From Oscillospiraceae bacterium (GTDB lineage: Bacteria > Bacillota > Clostridia > Oscillospirales > Oscillospiraceae), in assembly GCA_020025425.1 (NCBI GenBank), contig JAHHSD010000035.1, forward strand, positions 1-20,571: a stretch of 20,571 nt of DNA. The letters run 5' to 3'. Made by a program: the position numbers and the translations under genes. Positions 7,578 to 14,852 of this stretch are shown piece by piece. Positions within the stretch are counted from its first letter, which is position 1; each line of letters begins with the position of its first letter. The notes under the pieces were generated by a model. The model had not been told where the DNA came from. It ran no database searches and was given only the letters and a program-made list of their open reading frames with translations.

Positions 7578-8261
7578 ATGCTGGGAGTGGAGTGGCGCAG
7601 GATGCGCCGCCCGGCCCGCCCGGTGCGCGCCGGGCCGGTGCTGTCCAGGGGGCAGGAGTGGGCGCTGAGTATCCTGCTTGGTGTCGTGCTGGCCGCGGCG
7701 GTGATTTTTGCACTGGGCACACATCTGAGGCCCACAGCGGCAGTCCTTGCCCAGGCCCAGACAGAGAACACCGTCAAGTCCATGGTAGAGGAGATTGTCC
7801 GAGAGCAGATGAGTGAGAGAGGGATTGGATATGATACCTTTGTCTCCATCCAGCGGGACAACCGTGGAACGATCACCGCTCTGACCACCGATATGGCAGC
7901 GCTGAACCAGATGCGCAGCATCCTGGTAGAGCAGATTCTCCAAAATCTGGACGGACTGAGCAGCGAACAGATTCGAGTGCCGCTTGGCAGCTTGCTTCAC
8001 ATGGATATTCTCTGGGGGAAAGGGCCTTCTCTGCGATTGGAGGTTCTGTCTGCCGGAACGGTTGAGGCGGAGTTCGAGAGCGAATTTGTCTCTGCCGGTG
8101 TGAACCAGACCATGCATCAAATCTGGCTGAATGTCCGGGTCCCGCTCACCATGCTGCTGCCGGGCAAACGGATCGACACTCAGGTCAGCACCCGGCTGTG
8201 TGTGGCTGAGACTGTCATCGTGGGCCAGGTCCCTGACACCTATCTGCATAGCGCCCGCTGA
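7578..8261 (+). CDS. yunB: sporulation protein YunB
   Basis: The 227-residue protein has a basic N-terminus (MLGVEWRRMRRPARPVR), one transmembrane helix at about 28-49 and an outward-facing domain, as in Bacillus YunB, a sigma-E-controlled mother-cell protein needed for efficient sporulation. Family-typical stretches are VLAQAQTENTVKSMVEEIV, IQRDNRGTITALTTDMAALN, the IRVPLGSLL segment and VRVPLTMLLPGK. The domain resembles a secreted/spore-envelope module with no known enzyme motif. A strong purine run (AGAGGGGGGA) precedes the ATG. Its place between a metabolic gene and ligA suggests read-through from upstream; I could not identify a convincing sigma-E promoter in the 58-bp gap. Its presence supports a spore-forming host. 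Confidence 0.88.
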   Translation: MLGVEWRRMRRPARPVRAGPVLSRGQEWALSILLGVVLAAAVIFALGTHLRPTAAVLAQAQTENTVKSMVEEIVREQMSERGIGYDTFVSIQRDNRGTITALTTDMAALNQMRSILVEQILQNLDGLSSEQIRVPLGSLLHMDILWGKGPSLRLEVLSAGTVEAEFESEFVSAGVNQTMHQIWLNVRVPLTMLLPGKRIDTQVSTRLCVAETVIVGQVPDTYLHSAR

Positions 8262-8293
8262 GTGCGGGTCATACCACAGCGGCACAGTGCCGC
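8254..8293 (+). promoter_or_regulatory. two consecutive GC-rich hairpins in the yunB-ligA gap
   Basis: CCCGC-TGAGT-GCGGG (8254-8268) overlaps the yunB stop codon, and GCGGCA-CAG-TGCCGC (8279-8293) ends just before the ligA ribosome site GAGAGGAG. Neither is followed by a T-run, so they are not intrinsic terminators. They could serve as an RNA processing or stabilising element between the two cistrons. Confidence 0.45.
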
Positions 8294-8309
8294 GAGAGAG
8301 GAGCCCCCT

Positions 8310-10283
8310 ATGGAGGAGAAAAAAGAACTGCTGGATCTGCGCCGTGAGCTGGAGCAGGCCAGTTATGAGTATTATGTGCAGGACGCCCCCACCATGTCCG
8401 ACTATGACTATGACCACAAGCTGCGCCGCTTGGAGGAACTGGAGGCCAAATACCCGGAGCTGCGGACCCCGGACTCCCCCACCCAGCGGGTGGGTGGAAA
8501 AGCCCTGGAGTCCTTTACTCAGGTGGTTCACCGGGTCCCCCTGGAGTCCCTCCAGGATGTGTTCGACTATGACGAGCTGCGGGCCTTCGACCAGCGGGTG
8601 CGGGGCACTGTCTCCAACGTCCGCTATGTGGTAGAGCCCAAGGTGGACGGTCTGTCAGTGGCCCTGGAATATCAGGACGGTGTGTTTGTCCGGGGTGCCA
8701 CCCGGGGAGACGGCCAGGTGGGGGAGGATGTGACCGAGAACCTGCGGACCATCCGCTCCATCCCTCTGAGCATCCCCGACGCCCCGCCCCATCTGATCGT
8801 CCGGGGCGAGGTGTTCATGCCCAAAAAGGTGTTCCACCAGCTCAATGAGGAGCGGGAGCGCCGGGGGGAGGCTCTGTTCGCCAATCCCCGCAATGCGGCC
8901 GCCGGCTCCCTGCGTCAGCTGGACCCGAAGGTCGCGGCCAGCCGCAGGCTGGACATTCTTGTATTTAATGTCCAGTGGGTGGAGGGCGAGACGTTCACGA
9001 CCCATCTGGAAACACTGAACTACTTGCAGTCAAAGCACTATAAAGTGATTCCACATTACACCTGTGATACCGTAGAACAGGCTGTGGAGCGCATTGCCCA
9101 GATCGGTGAGGACCGGGAGACCTACCAGTTTGACATCGACGGCGCAGTGGTCAAGGTGGACAGTCTGGCCCATCGCGAGCAGCTGGGTTCCACCGCCAAG
9201 TTCCCCCGGTGGGCCGCCGCCTACAAGTACCCTCCCGAGGTAAAGCCCTCCCGGGTTCTGGACATTGTGGTCCAGGTGGGCCGCACTGGTGTGCTGACCC
9301 CCAAGGCGGTATTTGAGCCGGTCCATCTGGCCGGAACTACCGTGACCAACGCCACGCTGCACAATCAGGACTTTATTACGGAGAAAGACGTCCGCATCGG
9401 TGATACCATCCTGGTGCGGAAGGCAGGAGAGATCATCCCCGAGGTCCTGGGCGTGGATCTGGACCGCCGCCCCGAGGGGACGGAGCCATACTTCCTGCCC
9501 AAGACCTGCCCGGTGTGCGGCGCTCCGGTGGAGCGGGACGAGGATGGTGCCCACATGCGCTGTACCGGCGCCGAGTGCCCCGCCCAGCTGCTGCGCAGTC
9601 TTTCCCACTTCGCCAGCCGGGATGCCATGGACATCGATGGAATGGGCATCGCCGTGGTAGAAAACCTGGTTGACGCCGGGCTGGTCAAGACGCCGGGCGA
9701 CCTCTACTTCCTGAAAGAGGAGGACGTGGCCGGTCTGGACCGGATGGGGAAGAAGTCCGCCCAGAATCTGATCGCCGCCATCCAGCGCTCCAAGGAGCAG
9801 GACCTGAGCCGACTGCTGTTTGCCTTCGGGATCCGCCAGGTGGGACAGAAGGCCGGCAAGATCCTGGCCAAGCGGTTCCAGACCATGGAGGCCCTGGAGA
9901 ATGCCACGCTGGAGGAGCTGACAGCGGTGGATGATATCGGTGAGATCACCGCCCAGAGCATCCTGACCTGGTTTGCCAGCCCTCAGAGCAAGCACCTGAT
10001 CGGCCGGCTGCGGGAGGCCGGGGTCAATATGGAGGCCGCAGAGCAGGGGCAGGACCAGCGCTTTGCCGGGATGACCTTCGTCCTCACCGGCACCCTGGAG
10101 CGGTTCACCCGGGACGAGGCCTCTGCCATGATCGAGGAGCGGGGGGGCAAGTCGGCGTCCTCCGTGTCCAAAAAGACCACCTATGTGGTGGCGGGGGAGT
10201 CCGCCGGCTCCAAGCTGCGCAAGGCACAGGAGCTGGGCGTCAAGGTATTGAGCGAGGACGAGTTCCTGGCTCTGATGGAATAA
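8310..10283 (+). CDS. ligA: NAD-dependent DNA ligase
   Basis: The 657-residue enzyme seals nicks during replication and repair using NAD+. All domains are present: the Ia nicotinamide-binding region with YYVQDAPTMSDYDYD (21-35), the adenylation domain with the nucleotidyl-accepting lysine K111 in EPKVDGLS, and the OB fold around VQVGRTGVLTPKAVFEPV (321-338). A four-Cys zinc finger (C400, C403, C418, C423), helix-hairpin-helix repeats (about 435-560) and a C-terminal BRCT domain (about 585-657, FVLTGTLERFTRDEA) follow. I chose the ATG at 8310, which has GAGAGGAG at proper spacing and gives the normal N-terminus; a longer frame from GTG 8262 would add 16 residues spanning the hairpins. It is the last gene of the plus-strand run, ended by the terminator at 10322. 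Confidence 0.97.
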   Translation: MEEKKELLDLRRELEQASYEYYVQDAPTMSDYDYDHKLRRLEELEAKYPELRTPDSPTQRVGGKALESFTQVVHRVPLESLQDVFDYDELRAFDQRVRGTVSNVRYVVEPKVDGLSVALEYQDGVFVRGATRGDGQVGEDVTENLRTIRSIPLSIPDAPPHLIVRGEVFMPKKVFHQLNEERERRGEALFANPRNAAAGSLRQLDPKVAASRRLDILVFNVQWVEGETFTTHLETLNYLQSKHYKVIPHYTCDTVEQAVERIAQIGEDRETYQFDIDGAVVKVDSLAHREQLGSTAKFPRWAAAYKYPPEVKPSRVLDIVVQVGRTGVLTPKAVFEPVHLAGTTVTNATLHNQDFITEKDVRIGDTILVRKAGEIIPEVLGVDLDRRPEGTEPYFLPKTCPVCGAPVERDEDGAHMRCTGAECPAQLLRSLSHFASRDAMDIDGMGIAVVENLVDAGLVKTPGDLYFLKEEDVAGLDRMGKKSAQNLIAAIQRSKEQDLSRLLFAFGIRQVGQKAGKILAKRFQTMEALENATLEELTAVDDIGEITAQSILTWFASPQSKHLIGRLREAGVNMEAAEQGQDQRFAGMTFVLTGTLERFTRDEASAMIEERGGKSASSVSKKTTYVVAGESAGSKLRKAQELGVKVLSEDEFLALME

Positions 10284-10321
10284 TGGATAAACAGGGTGCG
10301 CAGGAATGCGTTCCCATAAAA

Positions 10322-10363
10322 ATACGGCACAGTCCCGAAATGGGGCTGTACCGTATCTTTTTT
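10322..10363. terminator. bidirectional terminator between ligA and the M56 gene
   Basis: The stem pairs ATACGG (10322-10327) with CCGTAT (10351-10356), continues with ACAG/CTGT and CCC/GGG, and has a short GAAAT loop. It is followed by six T at 10358-10363 on the plus strand. In the other direction, an A-rich run just before the stem gives a U-run, so it can also serve the M56 gene arriving from the minus strand. Confidence 0.85.
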
Positions 10364-10418
10364 ATGCAAAGAAGCGGAGCGGTTGGTGTTTTCCACTCAC
10401 AGCAGATAGAACCAAATA

Positions 10419-12143
10419 TCACTGACTGCCGCTGTCATCGGCCTGAATCTCATATCGGAACACTGTCTCATAAATGCTGCCGTTTGGACCGTCAAAGGAT
10501 GCGGCGATCTTCAGATGAAGGGCATTGGAGGGGAGCTCTATGACCTGATCCGGGGTGTGGAGGGTCAGGGTTTCCGAGCGGCTCCAGTCCCAGCTGTACA
10601 TGGTCACCTGGACGTGGGAGATGGGAGGTTCGGGAAACTCCAGCTCCATGGTTTGGAAGTCGATATTGCCATAAATACCTGTCCAGGACTCATCCGGCAA
10701 AGGTTCTGTCAGCAGCTCCGAGCGACCGTTGGATATCTTGGTGACAGTATCAATGGATGCCGGATCGGTATTGGTATCGTCCGGCCCGGTCAGCCGGATA
10801 TTGACCGCAGGCATTTGGGGGAGGAGGGTGTCCAGGTAATCCCAATCAAGCTCCTCGGGAAGAGAGAGCCGTTCCTGGCTGATGTGCTCCCCCCAAAACC
10901 TTGTGACGCCCACGCTGTGGTCGTTCAGGTCGATCCCCAGTGTGCCCTTGGGGGTGTCATAGAGCAGGACCAGCGAGGGGGAATCCTCAAAAAAGTCATA
11001 ATTGCCGGTCAGCTTCTGGACCGGCAGCTGGCAGAGATAATCCATCAACCGCTCAGGGTCCGTGCAGATATAGGTCCGGTGGGAGGAGACGTTCATGTCC
11101 CGGACAGAGCTGAGGGTACAGGCCGCAGGGTCCAGGCCGGAGAAAATGGCGTCCCTGCCTGAGCCTGTTTCATACGCAAGGGCAACGTTTCCGCAGGTGA
11201 TGAGAAGCAGGAAGGAGACCAGGCCAACGGTGAGCGCGCCGGACCTGCGCCTGCGGGGCTTGACCGTGTTTTTCAGCCGGTACCGCAGCGCAGAGGCCGA
11301 GGCGGAGAGACAGGTGGTGAAGCCCTGCTCCTGCCCGGCGGTTTTCAGCAGAAGCTCCGCATACCGGCGCCGCTGGTCATCATCTGCCTGGAGCAGGACC
11401 GTTTCATCACAGCTCAGCTCCAGGTCATCGAAGCTCTTTCGCACGGAGATCCACATGAAGGGATTGAACCAGCACACCGCCGTGCAGAAAGTGAGGGAAA
11501 ACTTGGTCCATGCATCTGACCGGCAGATGTGAACCAGCTCGTGACGGAAAATCATCCGCAGCTCCTCCGGGGAATACTCCGTATCGGGGAGAATCACTCT
11601 GGTCGTCAACTTCAAAAGGCCTATGGACAGAGGCGTTTTGACAGCGGGGGAGCACAGCAGCTTGTAATTGGGCTTTGCAAACCCAGCGTTTGTCTGCTCC
11701 TGTTTCCAGAGGGCGAGGACCGTCTCCTCCTGAACCGGAACGGCGTTTCGCATGATCTGAGCCCGAAAGACGAAATGCTCCAGCAGCTTGTACAGCAAAA
11801 CGGCGGCAAAGCCTGCCAGCCAAAGGATCGTCAGGGGCTTGAGGAGGGAGTTGGGCAGGCTGATGATCCATATGGGATGGTTTTGACTCATGAACCCGGC
11901 TTGAGACAGGTAGAGAATGTTGGGGAGCATCCACAGACAGGCGCAGCCTCTGGCGCTGATGTACCGGCGGAAGAAGGGCAGGAGGAGCAGGAGCACGGGC
12001 AGGCTGACGCCCCCCAGAAACGAGGAATAGCGCAGACCCTCCCGGCCTCCCTGGTCTCTGGAGCGGCTGTCCAGAACAGACCAGGCCAGAAATCCGCTGA
12101 ACAGGGCAGCGAAGAAAATACTGATCCCATTGGTCATGCTCAT
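10419..12143 (-). CDS. M56 family (BlaR1/MecR1-like) membrane metalloprotease with a non-PBP outer domain
   Basis: The 574-residue protein has transmembrane helices near 4-24, 42-60 and 100-122, a cytoplasmic zinc protease with HELVH at 201-205 and the downstream acidic/Cys motif ELSCDE (242-247), and a further helix at about 303-323. The remaining 250 residues face outside. In BlaR1 this outer part is a penicillin-binding serine domain with SxxK and KTG motifs; here I see neither, and the sequence (for example TYICTDPERLMDYLCQL and VTRFWGEHIS) matches no sensor I know. On signal, M56 proteases trigger inactivation of the paired BlaI repressor. The ATG overlaps the stop of the blaI-like gene by 4 bp, so the two are translationally coupled. 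The signal is unknown; beta-lactam sensing should not be assumed. Confidence 0.88.
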   Translation of the reverse strand: MSMTNGISIFFAALFSGFLAWSVLDSRSRDQGGREGLRYSSFLGGVSLPVLLLLLPFFRRYISARGCACLWMLPNILYLSQAGFMSQNHPIWIISLPNSLLKPLTILWLAGFAAVLLYKLLEHFVFRAQIMRNAVPVQEETVLALWKQEQTNAGFAKPNYKLLCSPAVKTPLSIGLLKLTTRVILPDTEYSPEELRMIFRHELVHICRSDAWTKFSLTFCTAVCWFNPFMWISVRKSFDDLELSCDETVLLQADDDQRRRYAELLLKTAGQEQGFTTCLSASASALRYRLKNTVKPRRRRSGALTVGLVSFLLLITCGNVALAYETGSGRDAIFSGLDPAACTLSSVRDMNVSSHRTYICTDPERLMDYLCQLPVQKLTGNYDFFEDSPSLVLLYDTPKGTLGIDLNDHSVGVTRFWGEHISQERLSLPEELDWDYLDTLLPQMPAVNIRLTGPDDTNTDPASIDTVTKISNGRSELLTEPLPDESWTGIYGNIDFQTMELEFPEPPISHVQVTMYSWDWSRSETLTLHTPDQVIELPSNALHLKIAASFDGPNGSIYETVFRYEIQADDSGSQ

Positions 12144-12517
12144 AGTGCATCCCTCTCCAGCAGGCTCCGCAGCTCGGCCAGCTCCTCACGGGTCAGTCCG
12201 CTGCTGCAAAGGGCGCTGGCCAGTGTTGAGATCTTACCGCCGCAGAGCTTGTCCAGGAACCGTCTGCTCTGGCTGGCCAGATAATCGTCCTGAGAGACAA
12301 GGGGCGAATAGATGGAGCTGCGGCCATCCTTTCGGATTTCCAAAAAGCCTTTTTCAGACAGCCGGGACAGCATGGTGAGCAAGGTGGTCTCCGCCATTTT
12401 GTGGGTGGCAAACAAGACCAAACTGATTTCTTTTCTGGTGCAGGGGACAGGGCAAGCCCAGACCGCCTGCATGACTTCCAGCTCTCCATCCGGTAATCTG
12501 CGAATCGAAGTATTCAT
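12140..12517 (-). CDS. BlaI/MecI/CopY family transcriptional repressor
   Basis: The 125-residue protein is a winged-helix dimer repressor. Residues 1-72 hold the DNA-binding domain, starting RRLPDGELEVMQAVW and including TTLLTMLSRLSEKGFL and the wing IRKDGRSSIYSPL; the C-terminal helices TREELAELRSLLERD mediate dimerisation. In staphylococcal BlaI the cut that ends repression lies between Asn101 and Phe102; by alignment on the LxxxELxELR helix the same place here is near S101-A102, so the site is not conserved in sequence. Upstream are an AGGGTGA ribosome site and BlaI-like boxes CTACAAATGTAG and TTACGATTGTAG over its promoter, so it very likely represses itself and the M56 gene, which overlaps its stop codon. 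Confidence 0.92.
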   Translation of the reverse strand: MNTSIRRLPDGELEVMQAVWACPVPCTRKEISLVLFATHKMAETTLLTMLSRLSEKGFLEIRKDGRSSIYSPLVSQDDYLASQSRRFLDKLCGGKISTLASALCSSGLTREELAELRSLLERDAL

Positions 12518-12528
12518 AAAATCACCCT

Positions 12529-12578
12529 CTACAAATGTAGTTTGATTATATTTTACGATTGTAGAGAAAAGAAGTCAA
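12529..12578 (-). promoter_or_regulatory. blaI-like promoter with two BlaI-type operator boxes
   Basis: On the minus strand TTGACT (12573-12578), a 17-bp spacer and TAAAAT (12550-12555) form a promoter; an overlapping TATAAT lies at 12545-12550. Box 1, CTACAAATGTAG (12529-12540), is a perfect 5-bp-arm palindrome between the -10 and the ribosome site. Box 2, TTACGATTGTAG (12553-12564), agrees at 9 of 12 positions, is centred 24 bp away and overlaps the -10 and spacer. The TACA-nn-TGTA core is typical of BlaI-family operators. Confidence 0.8.
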
Positions 12579-12617
12579 GCCATTTTCCAAAATCCTATGT
12601 ACATTTGAAGAAAAAGT

Positions 12618-12654
12618 ATTCCGAGGCCGGTTCCCCTTGAACCTTCCTCGGAAT
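12618..12654. terminator. terminator downstream of the GNAT gene
   Basis: ATTCCGAGG (12618-12626) pairs with CCTCGGAAT (12646-12654), and an inner GGTTC/GAACC stem encloses a CCCTT loop. On the minus strand the stem is followed by ACTTTTTCTT, fitting termination of the acetyltransferase transcript; on the plus strand a weaker TTTT follows. It insulates the gene from the blaI promoter. Confidence 0.8.
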
Positions 12655-12720
12655 TTTCTGGTTTTTCTGTCTGGTATTCCTGATCATACCTGTTTTAGCT
12701 GTGTGCCAGCCAAATAACAC

Positions 12721-13221
12721 TCATTTCACCTTACCATAGATACATAGGTCAAATATGTGGTCATCTTTTACGATAGCATTTTTCATCGTGCCCTCCAGCA
12801 GAAAGCCGTTCTTCTCCAGCACTCTGCGGGAGGGGAGGTTTGGCGCATAGAGGTGGGCGGTAATGCGCAGGATGTCCAGCTCACAAAAAGCAAGATCGCA
12901 AATTTGTTTTACAGCTTCCGTCATGATCCCTTTTGACCACTGATCTGTATGGAGAAAATATCCGATTTCCCCATCTTTTTGGTAAATATCTTCTTTTTGT
13001 TCCACAGAAATAGTCCCAACGACCCGATCGTCCACTACAACCGCACGAAAGATGCCGTTGACACCATCGTGGTGGTTGACCATATTCAGCCACCATTCCG
13101 CATCTGATTCTGTATACGGAAACGGAAGCCGGCTCGCCAAATAGGTCCTGTCTACATGATTGCATATATCTATAAGCTGATCCTGATCCGTCAGTGACCA
13201 TTTTCTCAATTTGACCGTCAT
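12721..13221 (-). CDS. GNAT family N-acetyltransferase (RimJ/RimL-like)
   Basis: The 166-residue protein shows a complete GNAT fold. It begins with the typical first strand MTVKLRKWSLTDQDQLIDIC, has FRAVVVDDRVVGTISVEQ (58-75) as strands 2-4, and the acetyl-CoA pyrophosphate loop around HTDQWSKGIMTEA (91-103). The closing NLPSRRVLEKNGFLLEGTM (128-146) is characteristic of RimJ/RimL-type acetyltransferases. These modify amino groups of protein N-termini, amino acids or small molecules using acetyl-CoA; the substrate here cannot be told. GAGGAGG lies upstream with a rather long 11-nt gap to the ATG. The gene stands alone with its own promoter and terminator and is AT-richer than its neighbours, which fits an accessory gene. 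Confidence 0.9.
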   Translation of the reverse strand: MTVKLRKWSLTDQDQLIDICNHVDRTYLASRLPFPYTESDAEWWLNMVNHHDGVNGIFRAVVVDDRVVGTISVEQKEDIYQKDGEIGYFLHTDQWSKGIMTEAVKQICDLAFCELDILRITAHLYAPNLPSRRVLEKNGFLLEGTMKNAIVKDDHIFDLCIYGKVK

Positions 13222-13261
13222 CTGCTGTACTGCCTCCTCTCAAAAGATATTCTTAATGCAC

Positions 13262-13291
13262 ATACTATCATGGCCGAAAGATATCTGTCAA
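13262..13291 (-). promoter_or_regulatory. promoter of the GNAT gene
   Basis: Reading the minus strand, a perfect -35 TTGACA (13286-13291) is followed by an 18-bp spacer and TAGTAT (13262-13267), with an upstream TGA that could act as an extended -10. The predicted start point leaves a leader of about 34 nt. It lies after the pfk terminator, so the GNAT gene is transcribed independently. Confidence 0.6.
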
Positions 13292-13306
13292 CGTATAAGA
13301 CGGCAT

Positions 13307-13340
13307 AAAAAGAGCGGCTGTACAAAAAGTACAGCCGCTC
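13307..13340 (-). terminator. terminator of the phosphofructokinase gene
   Basis: A perfect 12-bp inverted repeat, GAGCGGCTGTAC (13312-13323) and GTACAGCCGCTC (13329-13340) with an AAAAA loop on the plus strand, is followed on the minus strand by five T (13307-13311). It lies 21 bp past the pfk stop codon. Confidence 0.92.
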
Positions 13341-13360
13341 CTGGCAGAAGCAAATTGGAA

Positions 13361-14602
13361 TTAAAGCTCGGTGGTCAGCACCTTGTTCAGGCGGGCAAAG
13401 CGGGGCAGGGAGTTCTCCTTGGGGCCATCGGCCTCGCCCTGGATGAGGGGCAGGGCGTAGTCCAGGAAGGGCTGCTCCATGCCGTTGCCGGCCTCGTTGA
13501 TCCACTCACGGGGAACCTTCTTCTCAAAGTTGGCCACGATGTCCAGGGGCTCCAGGACCATCTCGCACTTGTAGCCGTTGTCGCGGGAGCACTCGAAGGC
13601 GACCATCTTATCGGTGGTGCCGGACACAGCGGCCTCAACAGCGGTAGCGCCGGCCTGCCAGGCCTCCTCGATATCGGTCTTGGAGGCAACGTGGGAGCCG
13701 CAGCGCTGGAGCAGGGACAGCTCAATGCCGCGGACCTTGGCGCCGGTCTCCTTCTTGATGACGTCAGCCAGCATAGCGGCCAGACCGCCCAGCTGAGCGT
13801 GGCCGAAGCCATCGGTGGCAGAGGTCTTAGCCTCAGACACGAAGGTGCCGTCGGCGTAGTGGATACCCTCGGACACGGCCACCATGCACTTGCCGGTCTT
13901 GGCGTAGATGGCCTTCACATCAGCCAGGAAACGGTCCATGTCGAAGTCCACCTCAGGCAGGTACACCAGATCGGGGCCGCAGCCGGTGAGAGAAGCCAGG
14001 GCGGCAGAGCCAGCCAGCCAGCCGGCGTGACGGCCCATGATCTCAACAACGGTAATCATGCCGGTGTCATAGACATGAGCGTCCTGCCAGACCTCGGCGC
14101 AGGAGGTGGCGATGTACTTGGCGGCGGAGGCGAAGCCGGGGCAGTGGTCGGTGCCGTTCAGATCGTTGTCGATGGTCTTGGGCACGCCCATCACGCGGCA
14201 CTCGTAGTTCATCTTCTGCATGTACTTGGAGATCTTGTTGCAGGTGTCCATGGAGTCGTTGCCGCCGTTATAGAAGAAGTAGCGGACATTATACTTCTTG
14301 AAAATCTCCAGAATGCGCTTATAGTCGGTGTCATCCACATCGGGATCAGCCAGCTTGTAGCGGCAGGAGCCCAGAGCGGAGGAGGGGGTGTACTTCAGCA
14401 GGCTCAGCTCGTTGGGGTCCTCCTGGCTCATATCGTAGAGCTTGTCATCAAGCACACCCTTGATGCCGTGGGCAGCACCCAGCACGCGGGTGATGCACTC
14501 AGCCTTCAGAGCGGTCTGGATGACGCCCTGGGCGCTGGCGTTGATGACGGCAGTGGGGCCGCCGGACTGGCCGATGATACAAGCTCCGGTCAATTGATTC
14601 AT
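13361..14602 (-). CDS. 6-phosphofructokinase, pyrophosphate-dependent type
   Basis: The 413-residue enzyme phosphorylates fructose 6-phosphate to the 1,6-bisphosphate in glycolysis. The N-terminal loop is GQSGGPTAVINAS (11-23), the phosphoryl-donor loop GGNDS (113-117), the catalytic motif PKTIDNDL (141-148, base D145) and the substrate loop MGRHAGW (189-195). ATP enzymes have Gly in GGDGS and Gly before TIDND; here the matching residues are Asp and Lys, which mark PPi-dependent enzymes. The Asp preceding them is Asn (N115). I chose the ATG at 14602 because AAGGAGGA stands just before it; the open frame continues 30 codons upstream without support. It diverges from the aldolase gene for the next glycolytic step. 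Confidence 0.93.
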   Translation of the reverse strand: MNQLTGACIIGQSGGPTAVINASAQGVIQTALKAECITRVLGAAHGIKGVLDDKLYDMSQEDPNELSLLKYTPSSALGSCRYKLADPDVDDTDYKRILEIFKKYNVRYFFYNGGNDSMDTCNKISKYMQKMNYECRVMGVPKTIDNDLNGTDHCPGFASAAKYIATSCAEVWQDAHVYDTGMITVVEIMGRHAGWLAGSAALASLTGCGPDLVYLPEVDFDMDRFLADVKAIYAKTGKCMVAVSEGIHYADGTFVSEAKTSATDGFGHAQLGGLAAMLADVIKKETGAKVRGIELSLLQRCGSHVASKTDIEEAWQAGATAVEAAVSGTTDKMVAFECSRDNGYKCEMVLEPLDIVANFEKKVPREWINEAGNGMEQPFLDYALPLIQGEADGPKENSLPRFARLNKVLTTEL

Positions 14603-14697
14603 AGTATGTGTTCCTCCTTCAGAATGTCTGACTATCACCTTAATATGAAGTTGGATTTCCCAGCGCTGATCCCAGAAATAAACGGGGACCAAAATAG

Positions 14698-14727
14698 AGA
14701 TTAGCCTCAGATTTAAGGCGTAGTCAA
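14698..14727 (-). promoter_or_regulatory. possible promoter of the phosphofructokinase gene
   Basis: On the minus strand TTGACT (14722-14727), an 18-bp spacer and TAATCT (14698-14703) form a plausible sigma-A promoter. It would give a leader of about 85-90 nt before the ATG at 14602. The -10 is weak, so another start point within 14640-14700 is possible. Confidence 0.4.
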
Positions 14728-14789
14728 ATAGCCAAAAACAGTGGAATGGCTGACTTCAAAAAATCTATCTTAAATAATAACATGTCCTC

Positions 14790-14818
14790 TTGTATTTAGC
14801 AATTGAAAATGGTACAAT
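14790..14818 (+). promoter_or_regulatory. promoter of the fructose-bisphosphate aldolase gene
   Basis: TTGTAT (14790-14795), a 17-bp spacer and TACAAT (14813-14818) with an extended TGG just upstream form a good sigma-A promoter. The leader would be about 28 nt and carries AAAGGAG (14837-14843) before the ATG at 14853. Confidence 0.7.
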
Positions 14819-14852
14819 TAGAAACGGAATTATGATAAAGGAGATGGTAATT

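Noticed and set aside
6326..7921. 531-codon minus-strand frame
   Set aside because: It is antisense to the methionine gamma-lyase family gene and yunB, has no start signal and no recognisable domain.
8262..8309. Upstream GTG start for ligA
   Set aside because: It would add 16 residues encoded by the hairpin region directly after the yunB stop, without a ribosome site; ATG 8310 has both a ribosome site and the family's normal N-terminus.
13211..14704. 497-codon plus-strand frame
   Set aside because: It mirrors the phosphofructokinase gene; its Gly/Val/His-rich composition is a reverse-strand artefact.
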